Source: JBCCGG01 sp039029395
GTDB taxonomy: Bacteria > Pseudomonadota > Alphaproteobacteria > Kiloniellales > JAKSDN01
DNA length: 56,084 nucleotides
NCBI GenBank assembly: GCA_039029395.1
Contig: JBCCGG010000039.1
Span: 1-56,084 of the forward strand
Direction: 5' to 3'
In this document: positions 25,465 to 34,021 of the stretch, one piece after another
Position numbering within the stretch: position 1 is the first letter of the stretch
How the letters are laid out: the number at the start of each line of letters is the position of its first letter
Notes under the pieces: generated by a model
Databases searched by the model: none
What the model was told of the DNA's origin: nothing
Seen by the model: the letters and a program-made list of their open reading frames with translations, nothing else
Translations under genes and position numbers: made by a program

Positions 25465-26892
25465 ATGGCCGAGGACCGTCTCAAGGCCGATATCTGCGTG
25501 ATTGGGGCCGGCGCCGCCGGGCTTTCGGTAGCGGCCGGGGCCGCACAGCTCGGTGTCGAAACGGTGCTGATCGAGCGCGGCCCCATGGGCGGCGACTGCC
25601 TGAACTATGGCTGTGTGCCCTCCAAGGCCCTGCTGGCCGCCGGCAAGGCGAGCCACTTCCATGAACGGGCCGCCCCCTTCGGCGTCCATTACGCGCCGCC
25701 GAACGTCGACTTCGCGGCCGTGCAGGCCCACGTCAAGGGCGTCATCGGGGCCATCGCGCCGACCGATTCCGTGGCCCGTTTCAGCGGCTTGGGTGTCAAG
25801 GTGATCAAGGCCAGCGCGCGCTTTACCGGGCCTCGGGAAGTGCTGGCCGACGGGGTACGGATCGCCGCCCGGCGCGTCGTGGTGGCGACCGGCTCCCAGC
25901 CGCTGGTGCCGCCGATCCCGGGGCTCGACCAAGTGCCTTATCTGACCAACGAGACTGTCTTTGACCTGAACCGGCGGCCGGACCACCTGATTGTGGTCGG
26001 CGGCGGCCCGATAGGATGCGAGTTGGGCCAGGCCTTTCGCCACCTGGGCGCCCAAGTCACCATTGTCGAGATGGCCCAAATTCTGCCCAAGGACGATCCG
26101 GAGCTGGCCGATCTGGTGCGCCAGCGTCTGCGCGCCGACGGGATCGCCCTGCGCGAAGGCACACAGGTGGTCGCGGCCGCGCCGGAAGGGACAGGACTCG
26201 TCCTGACCTTGCGGTGCAACGGCGTCGAGGAGGCGCTTTCCGGCAGCCATCTCTTGCTGGCGGTGGGCCGCCGACCGAGCGTCGAGGGGCTCGATCTGGA
26301 GCAGGCGGGGATCGCCCACGATGCCAAGGGGATCCAGGTCGATGCCCGCCTGCGCACCAGCAACCGGAAGGTCTTTGCCGCCGGGGATGCGGCCGGCGGC
26401 TACCAGTTCACCCATGTCGCCGGCTACCACGCCGGCATCGTGATCCAAAATGCCCTGTTTCGCCTGCCGGCCAAGGCCAACCACGAGGCCGTGCCCTGGG
26501 TCACCTACACCGCGCCAGAGCTGGCCAGCGTCGGGCTGAACGAGGCCGCGGCGCGCGAGCGGGGAACCACGTTCAAGGTCTTGCGCTGGCCCTTCGCCGA
26601 GAACGACCGGGCCCAGGCCGAGCGGCAGACGACCGGTCTGATCAAGGTGATTACGGCGCCGAACGGCCGGATCCTGGGCGCAACGATCGTCGGACCCCAC
26701 GCCGGCGAGCTGATCCACGTTTGGGCCCTGGCGCTCTCGCGCAAGCTTAAGATCAGCGCCATGGCCAAGGTCATGCTGCCCTATCCGACCCTCGGCGAGG
26801 TCGGCAAGCGGGCTTCGAGCAGTTTCTTCCTGCCCAAGCTGTTCAGCGCCCGGAGCCGCGCGATCGTTGGCTTCTTGACCCGTTTTGGTTAA
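25465..26892 (+). CDS. MerA/Lpd-like FAD-dependent disulfide oxidoreductase
   Basis: 475 aa, class I pyridine nucleotide-disulfide oxidoreductase. FAD site GAGAAG (14-19); redox disulfide GGDCLNYGCVPSK with Cys45 and Cys50; NAD(P)H site VVGGGPIGCELG; second FAD site VFAAGDAAGG; C-terminal dimer domain. The C-terminal catalytic His-x-x-x-x-Glu pair of lipoamide dehydrogenase is altered: the segment reads PYPTLGE with Tyr440 where His is expected, while Glu445 remains. There is no MerA C-terminal Cys pair. Substrate is therefore uncertain; names such as mercuric reductase would be over-calls. It is monocistronic, with an imperfect terminator hairpin just after the stop. Confidence 0.8.
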   Translation: MAEDRLKADICVIGAGAAGLSVAAGAAQLGVETVLIERGPMGGDCLNYGCVPSKALLAAGKASHFHERAAPFGVHYAPPNVDFAAVQAHVKGVIGAIAPTDSVARFSGLGVKVIKASARFTGPREVLADGVRIAARRVVVATGSQPLVPPIPGLDQVPYLTNETVFDLNRRPDHLIVVGGGPIGCELGQAFRHLGAQVTIVEMAQILPKDDPELADLVRQRLRADGIALREGTQVVAAAPEGTGLVLTLRCNGVEEALSGSHLLLAVGRRPSVEGLDLEQAGIAHDAKGIQVDARLRTSNRKVFAAGDAAGGYQFTHVAGYHAGIVIQNALFRLPAKANHEAVPWVTYTAPELASVGLNEAAARERGTTFKVLRWPFAENDRAQAERQTTGLIKVITAPNGRILGATIVGPHAGELIHVWALALSRKLKISAMAKVMLPYPTLGEVGKRASSSFFLPKLFSARSRAIVGFLTRFG

Positions 26893-26898
26893 TCGCGA

Positions 26899-26920
26899 GG
26901 GGAAACTAGGAGGTTTCTCC
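26899..26920 (+). terminator. Possible terminator after the oxidoreductase gene
   Basis: GGGGAAAC (26899-26906) pairs with GTTTCTCC (26913-26920), one G-T pair, across 6 nt. It is followed by TTATT. Weak but correctly placed 7 nt after the stop codon. Confidence 0.4.
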
Positions 26921-27155
26921 TTATTCGGTGAGCGCTGGCCCTTTTGAGGCGCGCCAACGTCGGAACCCCTCCGGTCTGTCTCACAATTATTTGAAACATC
27001 GGCTCTTATCGTGAGTCGCCTTTGGCCAACTCTGTCGCCAAGATAATAGGCGATGAGAGTTGCAATGCGTCGGATGGGCATCCCGCACAAACGGCCTTGC
27101 ACATAATTTTGGACATCCAGCCGGCCTGGCCGGCACAGCAAATTGGGAGGACCCG

Positions 27156-27422
27156 ATGCTGAAAGAAACCGTCGTTGCGCTGAGTGTTGTGACCCTGGCC
27201 GGTGCGGCCGTTGCCTTGCCGGGCGCAAGCGCTCAAGCGGCCGACACTTCGGTGCAGATTGCCGCTTGTAACCCCTGCAATCCTTGCGCCGCCAACCCGT
27301 GCAACCCTTGCAACCCCTGTGCGGCGGCCAATCCTTGCAATCCGTGCAATCCTTGCAACCCCTGCGCGGCTGCCAATCCTTGCAATCCTTGTAATCCCTG
27401 CAACCCTTGCGCAGCCCAGTAA
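27156..27422 (+). CDS. Secreted Asn-Pro-Cys repeat peptide
   Basis: 88 aa. Residues 1-29 form a Sec signal peptide ending ASAQAA. The mature part of about 58 residues is almost entirely NPC triplets in four blocks, (3, 3, 4, 4 cysteines) separated by AA or AAA: Cys 38, 41, 44; 49, 52, 55; 61, 64, 67, 70; 76, 79, 82, 85. Fourteen cysteines at regular 3-residue spacing with no charged residues after Asp30 suggests a metal-binding or cross-linked periplasmic polypeptide. That is inference. I know similar Cys-rich repeat proteins exist as unnamed hypotheticals in proteobacteria, but no established function. GGGAGG precedes the ATG at 27156 by 5 nt. The DNA repeat invites copy-number change. Confidence 0.75.
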   Translation: MLKETVVALSVVTLAGAAVALPGASAQAADTSVQIAACNPCNPCAANPCNPCNPCAAANPCNPCNPCNPCAAANPCNPCNPCNPCAAQ

Positions 27423-27589
27423 GTAGCTAGTCCTTCAGTCTGGCTGTGCGAACGGACGGCGCGTCGAACACCTCGAGGGCCTCTCCTCTCCCCCCTTGGT
27501 GATCGGCGCGCCGCTCCGAACGCAGCGCGACCTTGATGGCGCTTCTCGAAAGGCGACAGAACGCGCCGTTCTATGTTATAACGCCGCCC

Positions 27590-29011
27590 ATGAAGGGTAG
27601 GCAGATTCGGCTTCCGTCGGTGCTGACAGGGCTTTCGGCGCGCCTTCTGGTGTTGACGATCGCCTTTGTGATGCTTGCCGAAGTTTTGATCTTCGCGCCT
27701 TCTATCGCCCGATTCCGATACGATTACCTCGAAGAGCGGCTGGCCGACGCTCATTTGGCGATCCTGGCGCTTGAAGCGACTCCCGACAACATGGTCCACG
27801 AGGACCTGGAGCTTGAGCTCTTGCGCCATGTCAACGCCTACATGGTGGCGCTCAAAAAGCCCGATTCGGGCAAGCTCATGCTGATGACGCAGACGCCCGA
27901 GCGGATCGACGGCACCTACGACCTTGAGAAAAAGAACTTTCTGCGCTTGATCGGCGACGCCTTCGCCACCTTGCTGGAAGACGACGACCGGGTGCTCAGG
28001 ATAGTCGGCACGTCGCCCAAGGACCGCAGCGTGGGCGTCGAGGTGGTGCTCGACGAAGCGCCCCTGCACGCGGCGATGCTGGCCTTCTCCCAGCGCATTC
28101 TGGCGCTTTCCCTGGTCATTTCCGTGTTCACCGCGGCGCTCGTCTATCTCAGCCTCCATTGGCTCTTGGTGCGACCGATGCGGCACATCACCGAGAGCAT
28201 GATTTCCTTCCGCGAGGATCCGGAGAACGCCGCGCGCTACATCGACCCGAGCGATCGAAATGACGAGATCGGCGTCATGGAGCACGAGCTGGCCAGCATG
28301 CAAACCGCCTTGCGCGCCGCCCTGCAGCAGAAGACGCGCCTGGCCGCGCTGGGCATTGCGGTGACCAAGATCAACCACGACCTGCGCAACATCCTGGCGA
28401 CCGCCCGCCTGGTCTCGGACCGTCTGGTCAACAGCGAGGACCCGGAGGTGCGCCGGGTCACGCCGACCTTGGTAACGACCATCGACCGGGCCGTCGACCT
28501 TTGTACCCAGACCCTCAACTTCACCCGGGAAGGCCCGGCCTCGCTGGAGCTGCAGCACTTCGACCTGCGCGACCTGATCGATGACGTTGGCGCGAACCTA
28601 AGCGCCTCTCACAATGGCGATGCCTCTTGGCGCAACCTTATGACTGAAGGGATCGATCTGGACGCCGATCGCAACCAGCTCTTTCGGGCGCTGACCAACC
28701 TGGGCGAAAACGCCGTCCAAGCCGGCGCCAGCCAGGTGGACTTCTCGGCCGCCCGGGAGAACGGCGAGCTCTACATCCGGGTCAGTGATAACGGCCCGGG
28801 CCTGCCGCCCAGGGCCAGGGACAAGCTGTTTCAGCCCTTCGCCGGCTCGGCCCGGCCGGGCGGCACGGGCCTCGGCTTGGCGATCGCCAGGGATATGGTG
28901 CGCGCCCATGGCGGCGACCTGAAGCTTGAGTACTCGACCGCGGAGGGCACGCGCTTTTGCATGGTTCTGCCGAGCGACCAGTCCGGCAGCCTCAACGGGG
29001 GTAGGCACTAG
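27590..29011 (+). CDS. Two-transmembrane sensor histidine kinase
   Basis: 473 aa. TM1 about 16-36, periplasmic sensor about 40-165, TM2 about 170-190, HAMP (RPMRHITESMISFRED onwards), then HisKA with phosphoacceptor His263 in NHDLRN and a complete ATPase domain: N box NLGENAVQ, G1 VSDNGPGLP, G2 GGTGLGLAIA. Earlier in-frame starts exist (TTG 27533, ATG 27536); the ATG at 27590 is preferred because it begins immediately before the anchor, but none has a clear ribosome site. No response regulator gene is adjacent, so it is an orphan kinase here. The ligand is unknown; the neighbouring repeat peptide gene upstream is separately initiated. Confidence 0.85.
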   Translation: MKGRQIRLPSVLTGLSARLLVLTIAFVMLAEVLIFAPSIARFRYDYLEERLADAHLAILALEATPDNMVHEDLELELLRHVNAYMVALKKPDSGKLMLMTQTPERIDGTYDLEKKNFLRLIGDAFATLLEDDDRVLRIVGTSPKDRSVGVEVVLDEAPLHAAMLAFSQRILALSLVISVFTAALVYLSLHWLLVRPMRHITESMISFREDPENAARYIDPSDRNDEIGVMEHELASMQTALRAALQQKTRLAALGIAVTKINHDLRNILATARLVSDRLVNSEDPEVRRVTPTLVTTIDRAVDLCTQTLNFTREGPASLELQHFDLRDLIDDVGANLSASHNGDASWRNLMTEGIDLDADRNQLFRALTNLGENAVQAGASQVDFSAARENGELYIRVSDNGPGLPPRARDKLFQPFAGSARPGGTGLGLAIARDMVRAHGGDLKLEYSTAEGTRFCMVLPSDQSGSLNGGRH

Positions 29012-29031
29012 ACGCCAGAGGGCCAATGGTT

Positions 29032-29066
29032 CAACAACTTATGTTGCAGTGCAACATAAGTTGTTG
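29032..29066. promoter_or_regulatory. Perfect 17-bp inverted repeat upstream of panB
   Basis: Arm CAACAACTTATGTTGCA (29032-29048) and its exact complement (29050-29066) flank one base. It lies 20 nt after the kinase stop and 85 nt before panB. No T-run follows, so it looks more like a dimer-bound operator, or a hairpin cruciform, than a terminator. Confidence 0.6.
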
Positions 29067-29151
29067 CAATGCAGGAATCGCAACGCTACACTCCCGGCGA
29101 CTTTCAGGTAAGCCCGATCCGGGCCTGCCGTCGGCTTAGGGGAGAGGTGCC

Positions 29152-29991
29152 ATGAGCGCACATAGCGATGCCCCTTCGATCACCGTCCGCGATATAGGAC
29201 GGCAAAAAAACGCCGTCCCGCTGGTTTGCTTGACCGCCTACAGCGCCCCAATGGCGCGCCTCTTGGACGAACACGCCGATCTGCTGCTGGTCGGCGATTC
29301 CCTGGGCATGGTGGTCTACGGGTTGGACTCGACCCTGGCGGTTAGCCTGGACATGATGATTGCCCACGGCGCCGCGGTTGTGCGCGGCGCGCGCCACGCT
29401 TGTGTCGTGGTCGATTTGCCGTTCGGAAGCTATCAGGAGTCCCCGGCCCAGGCCTTTCGCAATGCCGCCCGGGTGATGGCCGAGACCGGCTGTGCGGCGG
29501 TCAAGCTCGAGGGCGGCCAGGAGATGGCCAAGACGATCGCGTTCCTGACGGCGCGCGGCGTGCCGGTGCTGGGCCATGTTGGCTTGATGCCCCAGAGCGT
29601 GAACGCCTTTGGCGGATTCCGGGCCCAAGGCCGCAACGACGCCGAGGTCGAGAAGATTCGCACCGACGCCAAGGCGGTTGCCGAGGCCGGCGCCTTCGCC
29701 ATCGTCATCGAGGGCACGCTCGAGCGGGTTGCCCGGCGAATCACCGCCGAGGTGCCGGTGCCGACCATCGGGATCGGCGCCTCGCCGGCCTGCGACGGCC
29801 AGATCCTGGTGACCGACGATCTGCTCGGCTTGTCGGGCGCACGGTTGCCGCGTTTCGTCAAGCGCTACGGCGATCTGGCCGGCGAAGCGGAAAAGGCCTT
29901 GAGCGCCTACGCCGAGGACGTGCGGGCCCGGCGCTTCCCCGATCCTGACCATTGCTATGGGCCAAGCACGACCGTGCGCAAGGTCGGCTGA
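29152..29991 (+). CDS. panB: 3-methyl-2-oxobutanoate hydroxymethyltransferase
   Basis: 279 aa. Family blocks: LTAYSAPMARLLDEHADLLL with the metal-site VGDSLGMVVYG, DLPFGSY, VKLEGG, HVGLMPQSVNAFGGF and GIGASPACDGQILV. It makes ketopantoate from alpha-ketoisovalerate with methylene-THF, the committed step to pantothenate and CoA. GGGGAGAGG precedes the ATG. panC follows after 2 nt, so they are an operon. Confidence 0.95.
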   Translation: MSAHSDAPSITVRDIGRQKNAVPLVCLTAYSAPMARLLDEHADLLLVGDSLGMVVYGLDSTLAVSLDMMIAHGAAVVRGARHACVVVDLPFGSYQESPAQAFRNAARVMAETGCAAVKLEGGQEMAKTIAFLTARGVPVLGHVGLMPQSVNAFGGFRAQGRNDAEVEKIRTDAKAVAEAGAFAIVIEGTLERVARRITAEVPVPTIGIGASPACDGQILVTDDLLGLSGARLPRFVKRYGDLAGEAEKALSAYAEDVRARRFPDPDHCYGPSTTVRKVG

Positions 29992-29993
29992 CC

Positions 29994-30863
29994 ATGCCCC
30001 AAGCCCTGGCGGAGTCTGCCTCGCCCAGGGTCGTGCGCACGATCCCTGAGCTGCGCGCCGCGGTCGCCGGCTGGCGAACCAAAGGCTATAGTATTGGCCT
30101 GGTGCCGACCATGGGCGCCCTGCATGCCGGCCACCTGGCCTTGGCGCGCCAGGCACGGCGCGATTGCGAGCGGGTCATCGCGACGATCTTCGTCAATCCG
30201 ACTCAGTTCAACCGGGCCGACGACCTGGACAGCTACCCGCGCGACGAGGCGACCGATCTCGCCCACTTGGCCGAAGAGGCAACCGATCTGGTGTTCGCCC
30301 CCGAGGCGCCAGAGGTCTATCCCGCTGGCTACCAGACCAAGGTCGCGCTGAGCGCGCTGACCCAATGCCTCTGTGGAGTCAGTCGGCCCGGCCACATGGA
30401 CGGGGTCGCGACGGTGGTCGCCAAGCTGTTCAACCAGAGCCTGCCCGACCGGGCCTACTTCGGCGAGAAGGATTACCAGCAGCTCCTCATCGTGCGCCAG
30501 ATGGCCCGCGATCTGGACATTCCGGTCGAGGTCGTCGCCGTGCCCACCGTGCGCGAGGCCGACGGCCTGGCCCTCTCGTCGCGAAATCAGCTGATCGACC
30601 CCGCGCAGCGCCCGCGGGCCGGCGAGATCTACCGGGTGCTGGGCGACCTGGCCAAGCGCCTCGCGGCGGGCGTGCCGGCCGCCTCGGCGCTCGACGCGGG
30701 GCGCGCCCGGCTCAAGGACGCCGGCTTCGACCCGATCGACTATCTGGAGCTGCGCGCGGCCGACGATCTCGCACTTCTGGAGCGGGCCGAGCGCCCGGCC
30801 CGCGTCTTCGCCGCCGCCTGGCTCGGCAGCGTGCGCCTGATCGACAACATGGCGGTGCTCTGA
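29994..30863 (+). CDS. panC: Pantothenate synthetase
   Basis: 289 aa. Adenylation motifs GLVPTMGALHAGHLAL, IFVNPTQFN, GVSRPGHMDGVATVVAKLFN and YFGEKDYQQL, plus ADGLALSSRN. It joins pantoate and beta-alanine with ATP. The ATG at 29994 is chosen over an in-frame upstream start inside panB because it begins immediately before the family N terminus. Cotranscribed with panB. Confidence 0.95.
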   Translation: MPQALAESASPRVVRTIPELRAAVAGWRTKGYSIGLVPTMGALHAGHLALARQARRDCERVIATIFVNPTQFNRADDLDSYPRDEATDLAHLAEEATDLVFAPEAPEVYPAGYQTKVALSALTQCLCGVSRPGHMDGVATVVAKLFNQSLPDRAYFGEKDYQQLLIVRQMARDLDIPVEVVAVPTVREADGLALSSRNQLIDPAQRPRAGEIYRVLGDLAKRLAAGVPAASALDAGRARLKDAGFDPIDYLELRAADDLALLERAERPARVFAAAWLGSVRLIDNMAVL

Positions 30864-30867
30864 GGCC

Positions 30868-32106
30868 ATGGCCCAAGCCGGTCGCAAGGCACCGGCGCTG
30901 GCCGGCGCGATCGGCAACGTGTTGGAATGGTACGACTTCGCGCTCTACGGCTTTTTCGCTGTCACCCTGGGGCGCTTGTTCTTCCCGGCCGGCAGCGCGC
31001 TCGACTCCCAGATCGCCGCCTTCGGAGTCTTCGCCGCCGGCTATTTCATGCGGCCCCTGGGCGGAATCCTCTTGGGTCATATCGGCGACCGCTTTGGACG
31101 CAAGCCGGTGCTGGTGCTTTCGACCGGCCTTATGGCGCTCGCCACCTGCACAATCGGGCTACTGCCGACGGCGGCCGAGATCGGCGCCTGGGCGGCCGGC
31201 CTGTTGGTCGCTTGCCGCCTGCTCCAGGGCCTTTCGATCGGCGGCGAGTACAACGGCTCCGTGGTCTTCCTGGTCGAGCACGCCCAAGAAGGACGACGCG
31301 GTCTGTTCGGCAGCCTCTCGATCGTCGGGGCCGGCGTCGGGGCGCTTCTGGGCTCGGCCAGCGCGGCCGCCGCGCTTGGGCTCTTGCCTGAGGATTGGGG
31401 GTGGCGGGTGCCCTTCATCGCGGGGCTCGGACTCGGCTTGGTCGGGCTTTACCTGCGTCTACGCCTGCCCGCGCCCAAACCGCCGCCGAAAGCGGCGGGC
31501 TGGCCGCTGGCCGAGGTCTTGCGCGACCACGGCCGCACGGTGCTGCGGATCTTTGGGCTGACGATCATGCACGCGGTCGGCGTCTTCATGCTGTTCATCT
31601 TCATGAAGACCTATCTGCATCTGGAGGTTGGGGTGCCCCAGGCGCAGGCGGCTTTGCTCGGCACGCTCGGTCTGCTGGCTCTGATGGCAGTGACCGCGGT
31701 GGCCGGCGCGCTTTCCGACCGCTTCGGGCGCAAGCCACTGCTGGTCGCCAGTGCCGCGGCCCTGGTCGTTCTGGCCTTTCCCTTGTTGTGGGCGGTCAAT
31801 CATTTGGGCCTTGCGGGTATCCTGCTCGGGCAGGCCGCCTTCGCGGTGATTGTCGGGACCTACGCCGGCACCGCGCCGGCCACCATGTCCGAACTCCTGC
31901 CCCCAGGCGTACGGGTCACGGGCACCGCGCTGGGCTACAATATCTGCATGGCGATCTTTGGCGGCACGACACCCATGGTGACCCTGTGGCTGATCCGCGA
32001 GGGCGGCAGTCCCTTGAGTCCGGCGGCCTATCTGATGCTCGCCTCGGTGCTTTCCCTGGTCGCTCTGCGCGGTATGCCGGAGACCGCCAAGCGGCCCTTG
32101 GGATAG
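30868..32106 (+). CDS. MFS transporter, metabolite:H+ symporter (MHS) type
   Basis: 412 aa with 12 predicted membrane segments. Diagnostic MHS features: NVLEWYDFALYGFFA in TM1, GHIGDRFGRKPVL in loop 2-3, QGLSIGGEYNGSVVFLVEHA in TM4-5, and GALSDRFGRKPLL in loop 8-9. Members import organic acids, betaines or proline with protons. It starts 4 nt after panC, so it may be cotranscribed with panBC; a pathway-related substrate is possible but unproven. Confidence 0.88.
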   Translation: MAQAGRKAPALAGAIGNVLEWYDFALYGFFAVTLGRLFFPAGSALDSQIAAFGVFAAGYFMRPLGGILLGHIGDRFGRKPVLVLSTGLMALATCTIGLLPTAAEIGAWAAGLLVACRLLQGLSIGGEYNGSVVFLVEHAQEGRRGLFGSLSIVGAGVGALLGSASAAAALGLLPEDWGWRVPFIAGLGLGLVGLYLRLRLPAPKPPPKAAGWPLAEVLRDHGRTVLRIFGLTIMHAVGVFMLFIFMKTYLHLEVGVPQAQAALLGTLGLLALMAVTAVAGALSDRFGRKPLLVASAAALVVLAFPLLWAVNHLGLAGILLGQAAFAVIVGTYAGTAPATMSELLPPGVRVTGTALGYNICMAIFGGTTPMVTLWLIREGGSPLSPAAYLMLASVLSLVALRGMPETAKRPLG

Positions 32107-32163
32107 GGCGCCAGGCAAAATCTCACTATTATGATCGCGGCGAAACCTGGAGGACACCTGTAG

Positions 32164-32568
32164 ATGACCGATGCCGACAGCAAGCCGCCCGCCGGCTTCT
32201 CCGTCTCCCATCTGGCCGAGGACGGCTTTGTGCCGCAAGGTCTGCGCGCCTTCTTCGAGTACCGGGACCTGGGTATCGCCGAGGCGACGGGCGGGCGCTT
32301 CGGCGCCCACGTGATCCGCGCCCGGCCGGGCACCGGGGCGCAGCCCCACTGGCACACCCACCAGCTTGAGTTTCAGCTGGTCTACGTGACCAAGGGCTGG
32401 GTCGAGTTCGAGTACGAGGGGGTCGGGCCGGTGCGCCTGGAGGCCGGCTCCTGCGTCCACCAACCGCCCGGCATCCGCCACCGGGAGCTCGCCCACAGCG
32501 CGGATATGGAGCTCATCGAGATCACCCTGCCGGCCAGCTTCGGGACCAGCGAGGTGCCGGCGCCTTGA
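32164..32568 (+). CDS. Single-domain cupin protein
   Basis: 134 aa. Cupin motif 1 reads HWHTHQLEFQLVYVTKGWVE with HxH and a following Glu/Gln, motif 2 reads PPGIRHRELAHSADMEL with its His. Metal binding is therefore plausible. These small cupins are catalytic or sensory; the sequence does not decide. GGAGG precedes the ATG. The stop overlaps the TTG start of the HD-domain gene (TTGA), suggesting joint expression. Confidence 0.8.
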   Translation: MTDADSKPPAGFSVSHLAEDGFVPQGLRAFFEYRDLGIAEATGGRFGAHVIRARPGTGAQPHWHTHQLEFQLVYVTKGWVEFEYEGVGPVRLEAGSCVHQPPGIRHRELAHSADMELIEITLPASFGTSEVPAP

Positions 32569-33155
32569 GCGCTCGGGGCCGCGCGTGGCAGCGCATGCTG
32601 AGCGGCCGGCGGCTCGATCTGCTCGATCCCTCGCCGCTCGACATCGAGATCGAGGACATCGCCCATGGCCTCGCCCGGGTCGCCCGCTGGAACGGCCAGA
32701 CCCGGGGCGACTGGGCCTACAGCGTGGCCCAGCATTCCCTGCTGGTGACCGATCTCTGCGCCGACCTGCGCAGAGATCTGCCCGACACTTGGCTCTTGGC
32801 GGCTCTGCTGCACGACGCGCCGGAGTACGTGGTCGGCGACCTGATCACGCCTTTCAAGGCGGCGGTCGGCGGCGGCTACAAGGCGCTCGAGCGGCGCCTC
32901 CAGGCCGCCGTTCATTTGCGCTTCGGCTTGCCGGCCCAGCTGCCGGACAGTTTGGCCAAGCTGATCAAGCGGGCCGACCGGGCGGCCGCCTATTTGGAGG
33001 CGACCCAGCTCGCCGGCTTCGCCCAGCCCGAGGCGCGCAAGCTGTTCCGCCCGCCGCCCGATCTGGCGGAGCACGCGCTCGCGCCCTGGTCGCCGCCCGA
33101 GGCCAAGACCAGGTTCCTCGAGCGCTTCGCCACCCTCTCGACTACCAGCCATTGA
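32565..33155 (+). CDS. HD-domain phosphohydrolase, YfbR-like
   Basis: 196 aa. The HD signature is present: AQHSLLVTDL, then LLHDAPEYVVGDL and a distal Asp in IKRADRAAAYLEA. The pattern resembles YfbR-type 5'-nucleotidase/HD hydrolases. The N terminus GRAWQRMLSGRRLDLLDPSP is typical of an alphaproteobacterial group. The chosen start is a TTG at 32565 overlapping the cupin stop; an ATG at 32595 would remove 10 conserved-looking residues. Substrate not assigned. Confidence 0.78.
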   Translation: MSARGRAWQRMLSGRRLDLLDPSPLDIEIEDIAHGLARVARWNGQTRGDWAYSVAQHSLLVTDLCADLRRDLPDTWLLAALLHDAPEYVVGDLITPFKAAVGGGYKALERRLQAAVHLRFGLPAQLPDSLAKLIKRADRAAAYLEATQLAGFAQPEARKLFRPPPDLAEHALAPWSPPEAKTRFLERFATLSTTSH

Positions 33156-33189
33156 TGGAATCTTAGGCAAGGCGCGCCATATTCGGTGG

Positions 33190-34017
33190 ATGCTGGAGCC
33201 TTTGGAACAGCGCCTGCAGCCGGGCGAAACCGTGATCTATCGGGCGCCGCGCTGCTGGGAGCCGAACGCCTGGCGCGGCGAGCTGACGGTCTACGTGATC
33301 GCCGTCGCGCTGCTTTGGGCCGGCGGCATCGTCTCCTTCCAAGGGGCCGGCCTCTGGTCCCTGATCGGCGCCCTGGCGCCGCCGCTGGCCCACTGCGCCT
33401 GGGTCTATTGGCGCGACTGGTCGGTCGCCGCCCTGGTCACCAACCGCCGCCTGCTGCACCGCCAAGGCCGGCGCAAGATCCAGGTGACCGAGGTGCCGGT
33501 CGCGCGGGTGCGCCGGGTCGAGGCCGAGCTGGAGCGCCTGCGCATTACCCTCGACGACGGCACCAGCGAGATCCTCGGCCATCCCCAGGAAGCCTGGGGC
33601 CTTGCCGTGGCGCTCGCCCATTCGGCCGCCATCGCCCCACCGCGCCTGGCCAGCCGACGGGAGATCCTGGCCGAGTGGACCTTCATATTCGGCTTTCTGC
33701 TGGCGACCTTGGCGCCCGCCGTGCTTTCGCTGGAATGGATCTATCTCACATGGGGCCTGGCCGGCTACGCCTTGCTGCTGCCGGTCGTGACCATCGCGAG
33801 CGGGCTCATCGGCGTCGCCTTGGGCGGCATCTTGGCGGTTTTCCTGCTGCGGCCCTTCCTCGGCTTCGAGGAGGTCGCCCGCTCGATCACCGCGACCGAC
33901 CGGCTCTACATGGCCGAGGGCGAGGCAAGCGACCCGACCTGGTCGGGCCGCCTGTTCCTCTGGCTCGCCGAGCGCCTCTACGGCCGCCCACCCGGCGCCA
34001 AGAGCCTGGCGGAGTGA
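33190..34017 (+). CDS. Membrane protein with PH-like domain, paralogue 1
   Basis: 275 aa. It opens with LQPGETVIYRAPR, has two membrane segments (about 32-75), then ALVTNRRLLHRQGRRKIQVTEVPVARV. That segment matches the bPH/YdaB-type pattern in which a strand-rich module begins TNRRL and reads out a VP/I motif. Two or three further membrane segments (about 160-225) follow. No enzymatic motif is seen. The next gene is a diverged tandem copy 4 nt downstream, so the pair likely form a complex or share a task at the membrane. Confidence 0.65.
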   Translation: MLEPLEQRLQPGETVIYRAPRCWEPNAWRGELTVYVIAVALLWAGGIVSFQGAGLWSLIGALAPPLAHCAWVYWRDWSVAALVTNRRLLHRQGRRKIQVTEVPVARVRRVEAELERLRITLDDGTSEILGHPQEAWGLAVALAHSAAIAPPRLASRREILAEWTFIFGFLLATLAPAVLSLEWIYLTWGLAGYALLLPVVTIASGLIGVALGGILAVFLLRPFLGFEEVARSITATDRLYMAEGEASDPTWSGRLFLWLAERLYGRPPGAKSLAE

Positions 34018-34021
34018 GGGC

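Noticed and set aside
25426..27228. 600-codon minus-strand frame opposite the oxidoreductase gene
   Set aside because: Shadow frame; composition is not protein-like and it covers the promoter of the NPC peptide.
27280..27420. Short tandem repeats as a CRISPR array
   Set aside because: The units are 9-12 nt, in frame, coding for Asn-Pro-Cys with no spacers.
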